Below, one piece after another: positions 31,735-41,835 of a stretch of DNA of 64,000 bases. The notes under the pieces are model-generated. The model was not told the DNA's origin. It saw nothing but the letters and a program-made list of their open reading frames with translations, and made no database searches. Source of the DNA: Ryuthela nishihirai (Eukaryota > Arthropoda > Arachnida > Araneae > Heptathelidae); the NCBI GenBank assembly GCA_038380435.1, contig JAWZYU010000028.1, forward strand, positions 43,583,095 to 43,647,094, read 5' to 3'. Numbering within the stretch: the first letter of the stretch is position 1; the number at the start of each line of letters is the position of its first letter. The position numbers and the translations under genes are program-made.

Positions 31735-32690
31735 TTTCTGTTATTACTTCTTCTTATCCTTCCTGTCCCTCTCAATACCTTAATTTTCTTCCACCCCCTC
31801 CCTTTCATCCCTTTCATCTTTCTCTCATCTCCTTCCTCTTATGCCTTGAAACCTTCCTCTCATTCCTTTCCTCCCCTCTATCTCTCATCCCCTTCCTATC
31901 TCTCCCTCTCATCCTCTTCTTACTTCTACCTCTCATCCCTCTCTCTCCTCCTTCCTCCATTCCCTTCTTCCTCTAACCTCCTTCCAGTTATCCTTTTTTA
32001 CCTTCTGTCACATACTTCCACTTATCCCTTTCACCTTCTTTTCATCCATTTCCTATCACTCCTTCCTCTTTCTCCCCTTCCTCTTACACATGTCATCTCC
32101 CTCTCATCACCGTCTTCTTCCTCTTATCCCCTTCCTCTTCTTTCATCACCTCCTTCCTCTCATCTCTTCCTCCATCCTCTTCTTCTTTCTGTCTCCTCAT
32201 TCCGCTTATCTCTTTCACCATCTTTTCATTCTCTTTCTCTACCCCCTTCATCTTACACATTTCATCTCCCTCTCACCCCTTCCTCTTTCTCCATCCCCTT
32301 CTCCCCCTCATTCCATTGTTCTTCCTTTCATCCTCTTCCTCCACCACTTTCTTCCGCCTCTCATTCCTTCTTCTTCCTCTCACCTTCCTCTTCCTCCATC
32401 CCATTTCTCTGCCTGTCATCCTCTTTATTCTGTTCCGTTTCCACTTCCGGTCATTCCTTCTCATCCCCTATTTTTCTATCCCTCTAATCAGTATCCTCTC
32501 ATTCCTTCCTCTTCTCACCTATTTCCTCTTCTTCCCACCTCTTTCCCAACAACATCCCAATCCGATTGCCACACAACTAATACTATTTAAATCACAAATC
32601 CTTTCACGACGCATGCATTCCTTCAATCAAGTTTATCTACACTTCTACCTGCTTCTCCCGTTCCTCCCACCTCCCTCTGTGCCCTGAGTT
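31735..32690 (+). repeat. Pyrimidine-rich tract, right part
   Basis: Nearly 1 kb of CT-rich sequence with irregular TTCCTCTCATCCC-like units. Long open frames exist in several + phases (over 200 codons at 31846-32487) because CT-only codons contain no stops. Their products are Ser/Pro/Leu/Phe strings without domains. The mirror-like polypyrimidine composition could favour triplex (H-DNA) structures. Confidence 0.88.
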
Positions 32691-34263
32691 CCTTTTTTTT
32701 GGTTTCCTCAGCTGCTCTGCATCAAAGCCAACAACACATTATCGCGATAAGAATAAGATGAAGGCGAGTAATAAAGTTAATCAAGTTTGTATCGAACAGA
32801 GTGGACGTCTTTATTCCACTCGCTCCGAAGCCATTACTTGTCTCCGAGTCTCGCCATAAATGTCTTAACGCATTCGTCCTCTCACAATCCCTCCTCCTCG
32901 TTCTCCTCTCCATCTTCGGCGAACGCCCGTCTGCAGTTTTAAAAGAGAAAACCCTCTTACCGTAATGGGTGCGTAAATCACATTCGCTCCGAGAAATATA
33001 CACCGCACAGGAAAACAAATGAGTTGAGACAGGTGTAATGAGAAGAGAACCATTCCTGGAGGCTGAGGGAGTAATTAAGTGAACGTGAAGAATGGCCACG
33101 TGCAACGGTTATCGACTCCAGGGGTTCTCCTGCATCAGACCCACCCCCGACTTCCCGGCACAAGTCGAGGAAACTCGCACACAGACACGCGAACGTAAAA
33201 CCCACAAGTGTCCAGAATCCCTCCCCCCCTCCCACTCACATCGACCCCCCAAATCCAGCTCCCCTTATCTCCTTTTCGGCACTTCGGTTAAGAGTGGTGG
33301 GGTGGGTGTGGGGTGGGGGATGGGGGAGGGGTGAACTTCGAAAGACAAACGGCATTCGACAATATTAATTGGTCGTCACTTTTAATAGCTTTTGAGATTT
33401 AATAGCTACTAATGAGCTTTGTGAAGGCTCGATGTGGACTTTATATATGCATACACACAATATATATATACACACACAACGTTCTCCATTAAATATGACC
33501 TTCAGTCCTGACCACTATTCATCACGAAGTTAAAACGTGTAGCGTAGACAAGCTGTTCCAAGTTAACTGACTTTGCTGTGGGCGTTGAGTCTTTAGAAGA
33601 AATGGCGGGAAGCGGATAGAAAAAAAATGGCGGAGATGAAAACGGTTACGGTTAAGAGCAGGAAGTAACTTTTCATTATTTTTTTTTCCTTCAATCATTC
33701 TAATTTGGAAAAATCACGGAAATACATATGTGCATTTTTTTTTCAAATTCCCTCTTACGATGCCACTTTGCTGTAATTATAAGGTTGATTTTTTTATCGA
33801 CATTCTCTCCCTTTAAAAAAGAAATATTTCAAAAGGAAGCTAAAGTAAAAGGTACTTGGCGTTTTGCATATTTCATCGCTTTTGAAAGAACGTTTTTAGC
33901 TCTGATGCAATTACTTAATTAGATAGTATTCGTTTTTTTTCATTTGAAATGTTTAACTCTTTCCGAAAGATTATTTTCTGTGATCCTTTTAACATTTGAT
34001 CTTTATTATATATATATTTATCGTCTGGTGTTTTTGTTCACAATATAAATGAATTTTAAAATCTTAGTTATTAAAAAGATACTTTTTTTTCTTAAATTTT
34101 TACAAAAATTTTTGTTCTTTTTTTTTCAAAAGCTAACTAAACAAAAATTCTTGTTTCGCAAGCATTTCTAATTTATTTACTACATTGTTAAAGATGACAT
34201 AGCCAGATCAATGTTAAAATGATTTACGATGAATAAGATTCATTGTTAAAGACTGTTTAATAA
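32691..34263. other. No recognised gene; small microsatellites
   Basis: TA/CA dinucleotide patches lie near 33440-33480, and homopolymer T runs are frequent. Overlapping frames at 32722-33334 on both strands have no recognisable domain. Confidence 0.4.
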
Positions 34264-34415
34264 GGTTGGGTTGTTTTACCTTTAATCGGCACTTTTGTCA
34301 CACAATGGGCTAAATGGCCAGGCCACAATGGTTCCGAGAGTTCAGAGAAAGTTGGTTACAGACTTAATGATTAGAGAAGATTGGTTACAGATGTAATGGT
34401 ATCCCCCAGCGTGAT
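34264..34415 (-). mobile_element. SINE-A 3' fragment with internal duplication
   Basis: The tail GGTTGGGTTGTTTTACC continues to AGAGAAAGTTGGTTACAGAC, then a near copy (AGAGAAGATTGGTTACAGAT) repeats this piece in tandem. The rest of the element is missing. Confidence 0.78.
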
Positions 34416-34473
34416 ATCCAGCATTTGTAGGACCGATTGCATACTAGATTGGAAGCTTGCATTGCTGCTCGAG

Positions 34474-34861
34474 GGGGCGGGGGTGGCTCAGTCTGTAGCG
34501 CGCCAGGCTCGTAATCTGTAGTTCCCAGGTTCGAGTCCCAGCTGGGTCAGCGTTGAGATTTATCTCCGCAAAATTTCCCCACCCTGCATACGGTCAGTAG
34601 GGGACACCGATGGGCTTGAAAAGGCCGCCGTCCGTCGGATGGGACGTTAAGCCGTGGGTCCGTGTGCGGGAGAGCCATACCCTGTGCACGTTAAAGAACA
34701 CGCTGGATGGCCTTGACGGGAGGCTACCATCTGTCTCACAACAGCTGTTCCAGTGGGTCCCCTCCCCCAACCTTCTCTGAGCCTTCGGGGTCCTTGTGGC
34801 CTGGCCATTTAGCCCATGGTGTGCAAAAAAGTGCCGCTCAGAGTTAAAACAATCCAATTCA
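34474..34861 (+). mobile_element. SINE-A copy, full length with TSD
   Basis: A near-consensus copy flanked by ATTGCTGCTCGAG (34461-34473 and 34862-34874), a 13-bp perfect direct repeat. It is one of the youngest copies. Confidence 0.94.
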
Positions 34862-35023
34862 ATTGCTGCTCGAGGAGGATCAACATCTTATTAAAATGGC
34901 CATCTGTAAAATGTAATACTCATTAAAAGGTACAATGTTACTGTCCTTTCTCAACAAGTTCTTTCTACTAAATAAATCTCAGATTACGCTTCAATTGTTA
35001 ATGGTGTTCTTTCTTCAATTTCC

Positions 35024-35110
35024 GCCAGTGTACTTTAGAAAGTCCATCTTTCTAAGATACACTGGCAAATAAAATACAAGACTTTAGAAAGATGGACTTT
35101 CTAAAGTCTC
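35024..35110. repeat. Pair of hairpins that are inverted copies of each other
   Basis: A hairpin with arms of about 19 bp (GCCAGTGTACTTTAGAAAG against its near complement) and loop TCCAT lies at 35024-35065. A second hairpin GACTTTAGAAAG/CTTTCTAAAGTC with loop ATGGA lies at about 35079-35109. The 24 bases at 35032-35055 are the exact complement of 35084-35107. Confidence 0.85.
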
Positions 35111-35224
35111 GTACGATCCGATTTTCTACAGCTGAGACATAGTCTTAAGATTGCGTATAACTTTCACATAGTTTGGTATCCTGTTATACAGGAATGTACC
35201 AAAAAAGTAGTAGTGGTGTACTCC

Positions 35225-35444
35225 ACTACTATAAAAATAAACAAATACCCCCTGAAGCAGTGCTTGCTACAAAGGTCAGACAGGAGCCTGTCAGTTTATA
35301 TGCCATAGTAGGAGGTCTGTGAGGATGACAGGACCTCAGTAGATAAACAATACAGACATTCATGCCTTACATGGGGCTCGAACCCAAGTCCCTTAGATCA
35401 GCAGACAAGCGCGCTAACCACTCGGTCAAGGGACGGCTTCAGAA
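35225..35444 (-). mobile_element. SINE-B copy, full length
   Basis: A reverse copy with tail AAATAAACAAATACCCCC, body AGACAGGAGCCTGTCAGTTT, head complement GGGGCTCGAACCC and GCGCGCTAACCACTCGG. The next SINE-A fragment follows directly. Confidence 0.87.
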
Positions 35445-35459
35445 CTTTTACAGACAACT

Positions 35460-35670
35460 AATTCCACCTGTGCTAGCGTTTGAGATTTATCTCCGCAAAA
35501 CTCCCCGCCCTGCCCCACGGTCAGTAGGGGACACCGATGGGCTTGGAAAGGACACCGTCCGTCGAATGGAATGTAAAGCCGTGGGCCCGTGTGCGGGAGA
35601 AACATACCCTGTGCACGTTAAAGAACGCGCTGGATGGCTTTGACGGAAGGTTTCCATTTGTCTCCTAACT
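35460..35670 (+). mobile_element. SINE-A fragment lacking head and tail
   Basis: It begins at ACCTGTGCTAGCGTTTGAGA and runs through the central block to GGTTTCCATTTGTCTCCTAA, then stops. Both ends are incomplete. Confidence 0.82.
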
Positions 35671-35697
35671 AAGTAAAAAACATACATATACATATAT

Positions 35698-36084
35698 AGT
35701 TGGGTTGTTTCACCTCTGAGCGGCACTTTTTTGCACACTATGGGCTAAATGGCCAGATTACAAGGACTCCAAAGACTCAGGGAAAGTTGAGAGAAGGGAC
35801 CCACTGGATCAACTGTTTGGAGACAGATGGTAGCCTCCCATCAAGGCCATACAATGTGCTCTTTAACGTGCACAGGGTATGGCTCTCCCGCACACGGACC
35901 ACGGCTTAACGTCCCATCCAACGGACGGCGGCCTTTCCAAGCCCATCGGTGTCCCTTAATGACCATGGGTAGAGCGTGGGAGTTTTGCGGAGATAAATTT
36001 CAACGTTGACCCAGCTGGGACTCGAACCTGGGAACTGCAGATTACGAGACTGGCGCGCTACCGACTGAGCCCCCCCCCCCCCCT
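35698..36084 (-). mobile_element. SINE-A copy, full length
   Basis: A reverse copy from TAGTTGGGTTGTTTCACC to the head complement, whose C-run has expanded. TA/CA-rich microsatellite words flank both sides (CATACATATACATATATAG and ACACACATATATACATAT) and may derive from the target. Confidence 0.9.
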
Positions 36085-36111
36085 ACACACACACATATAT
36101 ACATATTTTGG

Positions 36112-36495
36112 GCTGGGTTGTTTTACCACTGAGCGGCACTTTTTTGCACACCATGGGCTAAATGGCCAGGTCACATGGACCCCGAAGGCTCAGAGAAGGT
36201 TGGGGGAGGCGACCCACTGGAACAGCTGTTGGGAGACAGATGGTAGTCTCCCGTCAAGGCCATCCAGCGTGTTCTTTAACGTGCACAGGGTATGACTCTC
36301 CCGCACACGGGGCCACGGCTTAACGTCCCATTCGACGGACGGCGGCCTTTCCAAGCCCATCGGTGTCCCCTACTGACCGCGGGCAAGGCGGGGAGTTTTG
36401 CGGAGATAAATTTCAACGCTGACCCAGCTGGGACTCGAACCTGGGAACTACAGATTACGAGCCTGGCGCGCTACCGATTGAGCCACCCCCGCCCC
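36112..36495 (-). mobile_element. SINE-A copy, full length, near consensus
   Basis: A complete reverse copy from GGGCTGGGTTGTTTTACC to GCCACCCCCGCCCC, followed by a (TA)n run. Separated from the preceding copy by only about 27 bp. Confidence 0.92.
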
Positions 36496-37904
36496 ATATA
36501 TATATATAGGAAAGCTAAATAAAATACGATGCATCTTTATAGTCATTCTTCAAAATTAGGGTGTACTTTTAGCTATGTGCATACCTACACAAATCCTCTT
36601 GTTGTTTATGGGTAATAAGACTCGCCCGATAAAAAAAAGCGCTTCTGATCTCTTATGATCCGTCGCTTTATTTCAAACCACCTTCTCTGATGCGTAATAT
36701 CCCTTGCACACGCGACTTTAAACTTTGTGTTCATTTTCTTTTTTACTTCTCAGCAAGTAAAAAACTTCGGAACGAAAATCCTGGTAACTTCAAAGCGACA
36801 AATGTCGTACACTTAAAAGAAACGAAAATAAGAAAAAAAAAATATTCCGACTAATTTGGAATATTATTAACTCAAAAGACTAGCTGTCTCAGTCGTTTTA
36901 TCGACTCATAGGTAATTTCGTTTTTTTTAAATGGTTTGCTGAAGGAGTAAAAAAAAAGCGAAACGAAATCCAACGACGCTAGTGAAGCATGGCAAGTGGA
37001 GTAGGGATGGGGAAGCTGAAGATGAGAACCAGCCTGCCTCTTGCATCCCATCAGAATCTCAGACCCAGCTCTGTTGAATTCTGCTGCTAAAGTGGTTCTT
37101 TAAAAATAAACTTATCGCTACCAGCTAAAGGTCTGCGTCTCCTGGTGAACGGGGGCAATTGCAGCAACACTTGTCATGCTACGTTGAGCTCTTCGAAGAG
37201 GAAAACGAAGATGAAGTGGGATGGAGGGAACCAAAGTCCTCTTCTCAGCTCTGGATATGCGCTCCGGGGATGCTCGATGTTATTTACTGAGGCTCAGCAC
37301 AACTCGAGCCGTCCGCTTTGCTCATGAACAGCTGCAAAACAGTGGCTCATAAAAAACGAAGCTCGCTCATAATTCTTGGTATTAGTTTCATTTCATTTTT
37401 ACTTTCTTCTCTTTATGCCTGTATTGAAGTTTGCCATAAAAATTGCGAATTCTACAGAAACAGATTGTTTTTTTGAAAAAAAAAAAAAAAAACTAATATA
37501 GAGAATATAGTATTTGATTAAATAATATATATAGGAATGGCTGGAACTTTTTTTTTAGGGTCAATATCAAAGCCATGTTTATTTGAAGGTCTGGATTTAA
37601 GTGCTTTTTCGTTTTTAGCGCCCAGAGAAAAATTTTAATTTGAGAGCTCATATTTATGAAATATTTTTGGAAGGTAGAATAGGAGTGTTCAGCCTTTTTA
37701 GTAAGGAGAGCCATTTTATTTTTTATTGTAATCCCGCGATCAACTAGCAATTTTTTTATCAAGCAAATTAAGCTATTTCTGTTTTTATTGTACCCTTTAA
37801 CAAAATCTCAGGTTGTGCCCAAATATATATATACAAACCTAAAAATAAAACGCATTCAAAGTTGAAATAAATATTAATTAATTAAACATTACAACAGATA
37901 AAAA
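36496..37904. other. No recognised gene
   Basis: AT-rich. A somewhat more GC-balanced patch lies at about 37000-37330 with a 60-codon frame (37145-37327) starting GTG and having no recognisable domain. A-run near 37480. Confidence 0.4.
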
Positions 37905-38365
37905 ATAAAATAAATAAATAAATAGCTCCTCAAGCAGCTGCTTGCCACAGAGATCTAACAGTCCACAGAGTCCACAGAGGTCTAACAGTCCACAGAGGTC
38001 CACAGAGGCCTGTCAGTTTATACGTCACAGTAGAAGGTATGTGAAAATGGCGGGACCGCAGCAATAAAACAACACAAACATTCATGTCTTACCCGGGGCT
38101 CGTACTCAGGTTCGGATCAGGAAAGATATCTGAAGCGTTTAAGCAACTGTACACGCTCCAGTTACCGTTCACAGCAAACTGGAGCGTGTGCAGTTACTGC
38201 ACACGCTCCAGTTTGCTGTGAACGGCAACTGCACACGCTCAATATTTCCGTGAGTGAGCCCACACGATCCAGGTCTTTGTGAGCTCTTACGGATTTACTG
38301 TTCGGAAGTTCTTACGAACGATCCGAACCCGGGTCCCTTAGAACAGTCAAGCGCGCTAATCACTA
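37905..38365 (-). mobile_element. SINE-B copy interrupted by a fold-back element
   Basis: The tail, body and part of the head lie at 37905-38110. The rest of the head (CCGAACCCGGGTCCCTTAG, CAAGCGCGCTAATCACT) lies at about 38325-38365. The body has a local expansion in which TCTAACAGTCCACAGAG and CCACAGAGG are repeated. The interruption lies in the B-box region. Confidence 0.82.
38112..38324. mobile_element. Fold-back repeat inserted in SINE-B
   Basis: It contains alternating direct and inverted copies of GCGTGTGCAGTTACTGCACA, CTCCAGTTTGCTGTGAACGG and their complements, followed by CGTGAGTGAGCCCACACG and CCAGGTCTTTGTGAGCTC. Short TIR-like ends TTCGGATC and GATCCGAA are visible. The host words CTCGTACTCAGGT and CCGAACCCGGGT on the two sides may be an aged TSD. 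Relatives lie at 39549-39640, 39800-39930 and 43540-43805. Confidence 0.75.
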
Positions 38366-38382
38366 ACAAAAAAACTTTAATT

Positions 38383-38738
38383 ACATTACCTCTGAGAGGC
38401 ACTTTTTCGCACACCATGGGCTAAATGGCCAGGTCACATAGACCCCGAAGGCTCAGAGAAGGTTGGGGGAGGATACCCACTAGAACAGCTGTTGGGAGGC
38501 TACCGGCGTGTTGTTTAACGTGCACAGGGTATGGGTTTCCCGCACACGGGGCCACGGCATAACGTCCCATCCGACGAACGGTGATCTTCCCAAGCCCATC
38601 GGTGTCCGCTACTGACCGTGGGCAACGCGGGGAATATTGCGTAGATAAATCTCAACGCTGACCCAGTTGGGACTCGAACCTGGGAACTACAGATTACGGG
38701 ACTTGGCGCGCTACCGACTGAGCCCCCCCCGCCCCCCA
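38383..38738 (-). mobile_element. SINE-A copy, near full length
   Basis: The copy runs from TTACCTCTGAGAGGCACTTT to the head complement with an expanded C-run. It lacks the segment AGACAGATGGTAGCCTCCCG (GGGAGGCTACCGGCGTG instead). Confidence 0.9.
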
Positions 38739-39197
38739 CAAATCTAATGCGAAAAAAATTCAGAAAAACCATTGACAAAGCTTATTAATATGATACTTGA
38801 CACTGCATGGCTATCGCAATCATATTCCTGTGGTTCGTAGGTACTTGAGCGATCGCTCCCAAAATTTGGTGGTGTGATCCCACTTTGTTCTAGCCCTGTT
38901 GGGATAACAGATCAGGGTTCCAGCTGCCAAGGGCCGGGAGGAATCCCGCGAAAAGTATCCGAAACTTCTGGGAGCGCTGCCGTCGCCTACAGTGTAAATG
39001 GAGTAGTACGAAAACTGCGAATGAACTTATCAATGGATATACGTTTGGCGCAAAACGTATAAAAATAAATATATATTATGTAAAATATATATATCTTTGG
39101 ATAATATAAAATTAATTTGGGGGCATACAGAAAATATTTGTAAAATATATATATATATGTCCCCGAATGCATATAAAAGGCATCACATTAAACGTTG
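38739..39197. other. No recognised gene; AT microsatellite
   Basis: TATATA-rich patches occur between 39060 and 39165. A 62-codon frame at 38874-39062 (+) has no recognisable domain. Confidence 0.4.
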
Positions 39198-39303
39198 TAC
39201 AGTCGCTCAAAAAAAATCCGAACACTATGGTTGATTACAAAATTCAGAAAAAATACATGGCAACGATTTTTTTTTAGAAATTAGTGATCTGGCAACCTTC
39301 GTG
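39198..39303 (+). mobile_element. MITE left arm, interrupted at its centre
   Basis: The left arm starts TACAGTCGCTCAAAAAAAA and runs to CTGGCAACCTTCGTG, the exact midpoint of the palindrome. A second MITE starts at the next base. The matching right arm may be the one at 39643-39767, which resumes with TCGTGTCACGTGACACG. Confidence 0.8.
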
Positions 39304-39511
39304 TACAGTCGCTCAAAAAGTATCCGAACATTATGGTTGATTACAGAATTCAGAAAAATCATCTGGCAACGTTTTTTTTTAGAAATTAGTGGTCTGGCAA
39401 CCTTCGTGTCACGTGACACGACGGTTGCCAGACCACTAATTTCTAAAAAAAATCGTTGCCAGATATTTTTTCTGAATTCTGTAATCAACCATAGTGTTCG
39501 GATATTTTTTA
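39304..39511. mobile_element. Palindromic MITE, nearly complete
   Basis: The left arm TACAGTCGCTCAAAAAGTAT, centre CGTGTCACGTGACACG and right arm to AGTGTTCGGATATTTTTT are present. The last part of the right inverted repeat (GAGCGACTGTA) is missing. Confidence 0.87.
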
Positions 39512-39642
39512 ATATATATAATGCGTATGAATATATAATGCAATGAATATGGAGCGTGTGCAGTTACCGTTCACAGCAAACTGGAGCGATTGCGGTTAAT
39601 GTTCACAGTACATTGGATCGTGTGAGCTCACAAAGACCTGGA
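39512..39642 (+). repeat. Fold-back segment A1
   Basis: ATAATGCGTATGAATATATA, then GGAGCGTGTGCAGTTACCGT and GCGGTTAATGTTCACAG, then GATCGTGTGAGCTCACAAAG. The same order is found on the reverse strand at about 43690-43840. Confidence 0.8.
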
Positions 39643-39767
39643 TCGTGTCACGTGACACGAAGGTTGCCAGATGACTAATTTCTAAAAAAAAATCGTTGTC
39701 AGATATTTTTTCTGAATTCTGTAATCAACCATAGTGTTCGTATACTTTTTTGAGCGACTGTAGGTGG
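39643..39767 (+). mobile_element. MITE right arm
   Basis: It starts TCGTGTCACGTGACACGAAG and ends TTTTTTGAGCGACTGTA. TCGTG at 39643-39647 repeats 39299-39303, so this may be the right half of the MITE whose left half is at 39198-39303. Confidence 0.82.
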
Positions 39768-40080
39768 TCATATTATTTTGATACTAGATCGTGTGGGCTC
39801 ACTCACGGAAATATTGAGCGTGTGCAGTTGCCGTTCACAGCAAACTGGAGCGTGTGCAGTTACTGCAGACGCTCCAGTTTGCTGTGAACGGTAACTGGAG
39901 CGTATACAGTTGCTGTACACGCTCCAGATATCTTTCCTGAATTCTGTAATCACATGACACGAAGGTTGCCAGATCACTAATTTGTAAAAAAAAAATCGTT
40001 GCCAGATATTTTTTCTGAATTTTGTAATCAACCATCGTGACCCCGAAGGATGTGTGCGGATACTTTCATGAGCGACTGTA
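39768..40080. repeat. Fold-back segment A2 plus another MITE right arm
   Basis: From about 39785 the sequence GTGTGGGCTCACTCACGGAA, GAGCGTGTGCAGTTGCCG and CGCTCCAGTTTGCTGTGAAC alternates direct and inverted units to about 39930. At about 39950-40080 a MITE right arm follows, ending GAGCGACTGTA, with a short foreign piece (GACCCCGAAGGATG) in it. The reverse strand matches 43409-43700. Confidence 0.78.
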
Positions 40081-40081
40081 C

Positions 40082-40558
40082 CTCTACATTCCCCTACTCA
40101 AACAGTTTCACGGGCGTACACCAGGAGGACAGTACACAATCACATTTCTCAAGAGATGTTACAGAAGTTCTTAGTGCAACATTTCTTGACCGATCGAGTG
40201 ACAGCGGTGGTCCAATTGTGTGGTCACCAAGGAGCTCTGATTTGACACCCCTTGATTTTTTGCTTGTGGGTTTTTTTTAAAGAATTATGTTTACATGGAC
40301 AAAATTCATGACCTGCATCATATGAAAGCCATAAAAAGGGAAGCAACTGAACGAGTAACAAGAGATATGCTGTAGCATGTATGGCAAGAGACGGAAAAAC
40401 GATTCGACAGATGCAGCATTTATGTGCGGTGCCAATTGTGTTCAAAACTATTTGGGGTATAATTTCAATTTAAATATTACTTTTTTGAATATGTATATTA
40501 TTTTCCCACATATTGGTTCTCGAAACTCCAACATTATTTTGCGGACATCCTGTATAAC
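40082..40558 (+). pseudogene. Mariner-like transposase relic, C-terminal part
   Basis: Translated pieces GGPIVWSPRSSDLTPLDFLL (about 40206-40265) and, in another phase, KNYVYMDKIHDLHHMKA match the third catalytic aspartate region and the C-terminal part of IS630/Tc1/mariner transposases. The aspartate codon of SSDLTP is at 40238-40240. A T-run near 40270 causes a frameshift and a stop lies near 40374. The end, GCGGACATCCTGTAT, resembles a mariner-type terminal repeat. N-terminal and first catalytic regions are absent. It starts right after a MITE end, but I see no proof that this transposase belongs to that MITE. Confidence 0.8.
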
Positions 40559-40567
40559 TTTTGTACA

Positions 40568-40953
40568 CCGTCCCACTGGGCGCCAGTCGGTATCGCGCCA
40601 GGCTTGTAATCTGCAGTTCCCACGTTCGAGTCCCAGCTGCGTCAGCGTTGAGATTTATCTCCGCAAAACTCTCAGGCCTGCCCAAGATCAGTAGGGGACA
40701 CCGATGGGCTTAGAAAGGCCGCCCTCCGTCGAATGGGACGTTAAGCCGTGGCCCCGTGTGCAGGAGAGTCATACCCTGTGCACGTTAAAGAACACGCTGG
40801 ATGGCCTTGACGGGAGGCTACCATCTGTCTCCTAACAGCTCTTCCAGTGGGTCCCCTCCCCCAACCTTCTCTGAGACTTCGGAGTCCTTGTGACCTGGCC
40901 ATTTAGCCCATGGTGTACAAAAATGTGCCGCTCAGAGGTGAAACAACCCAACC
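40568..40953 (+). mobile_element. SINE-A copy, head altered
   Basis: The start CACTGGGCGCCAGTCGGTAT is rearranged relative to the consensus head, but the rest (B box CGTTCGAGTCC, central block, tail GTGAAACAACCCAACCC) is intact. Confidence 0.9.
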
Positions 40954-41041
40954 CAGTGGTGGAGTGGTTAGTGTTCTTGGCTAAAGATCAAAGGAATAAA
41001 ATTTCGATGTTGTCTTTCTGTTGAGGTCTTGCATTCATCAC

Positions 41042-41764
41042 AGTTCCAGTTGTTTACTTCTGAGCGTACCTTTTTTCACACAGCGTTAACATTTATCTCC
41101 GCAAAATTCCCCGCCCTGCCCACGGTCAGTAGGGGACACCGATGGGCTTAGAAAGGCTGCCATCCGTCGGATGGGACGTCAAACCGTGGCCCGTGTGTGG
41201 GAGAGCCATACCCTTTGTACGTTAAAGAACACGCTGGATGGCCTTGACGGGAGGCTACCATCTGTCTCCCAACAGTTGTTCCAGTTGGTCCCCTCTCCCA
41301 ACCTTCTCTGAGCCTTCGGGTCCTTCTCTGAGCCTTCGGGGTCCATCTGACCTGGCCATTTAGCCCATGGTGTGCAAAAAAGTGCCGCTCAGAGGTGAAA
41401 CAATCCAACCCTTTTTTCACATGCAAATGGTAAGTGGACAGGTCACTAGGACTCGAGGTTTCGGAGCAGGTTGGGAAGAAGGGAACCACTGGACAGCTGT
41501 TAAGAGACTAGTGGTAGCCTCCCAACAAAACCATCCAGCATGTTTTTTTACCGTGCACAGGTTATTGTCTCCCGAACGCGGATCCACGGCTTAACATCTT
41601 ATCAGACGGACGGTGGTCTTTCCGGCCCACCGGTGTCCCTTATTGACCGAAGGTAAGCCTACTAGTTTTGCGGAGATGCATCTCAAAGCTGGCTCAGCTG
41701 GGACTCGAACCTGGGAACTTCCGATTACGAGCCTGGTTCGCTACCGACTGAGTGCCCCCAACCA
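41042..41764 (-). mobile_element. SINE-A host copy, middle layer of a three-level nest
   Basis: The tail part TGTTTACTTCTGAGCGTACC lies at about 41048-41080. The remainder (AAATGGTAAGTGGACAGGTC to the head complement CTACCGACTGAGTGCCCCC) lies at 41422-41764. It is moderately diverged and split by a forward SINE-A. Confidence 0.85.
41081..41409 (+). mobile_element. SINE-A copy, innermost layer, 5'-truncated with TSD
   Basis: It starts at CAGCGTTAACATTTATCTCC, lacking the tRNA head, and ends GGTGAAACAATCCAA. It is flanked by the perfect 12-bp repeat CCTTTTTTCACA (41069-41080 and 41410-41421). A 20-bp tandem duplication (CCTTCTCTGAGCCTTCGGG twice) lies at about 41302-41340. Confidence 0.92.
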
Positions 41765-41835
41765 AATTCAGTCTATGGCACAATAAACTAACAAGCTTCT
41801 GTCAGACCTCTATGGCAAACTGCTGTTTGAATGGT

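Larger units (their letters stand above)
40955..41835 (+). mobile_element. SINE-B host copy split by SINE-A elements
   Basis: The head and first body part (GTGGAGTGGTTAGTGTTCTT, TTTCTGTTGAGGTCTTGC) lie at 40955-41041. The remaining 3' part (CTATGGCACAATAAACTAAC, CTGTCAGACCTCTATGG, CTGCTGTTTGAATGG) lies at about 41768-41835. The gap is filled by a reverse SINE-A that itself holds another SINE-A. Confidence 0.75.

Noticed and set aside
31846..32590. Frames of 213 and 166 codons in the CT-rich tract
   Set aside because: CT-only codons cannot form stops, so long frames are expected by chance. The products are Ser/Pro/Leu strings and the phases overlap.
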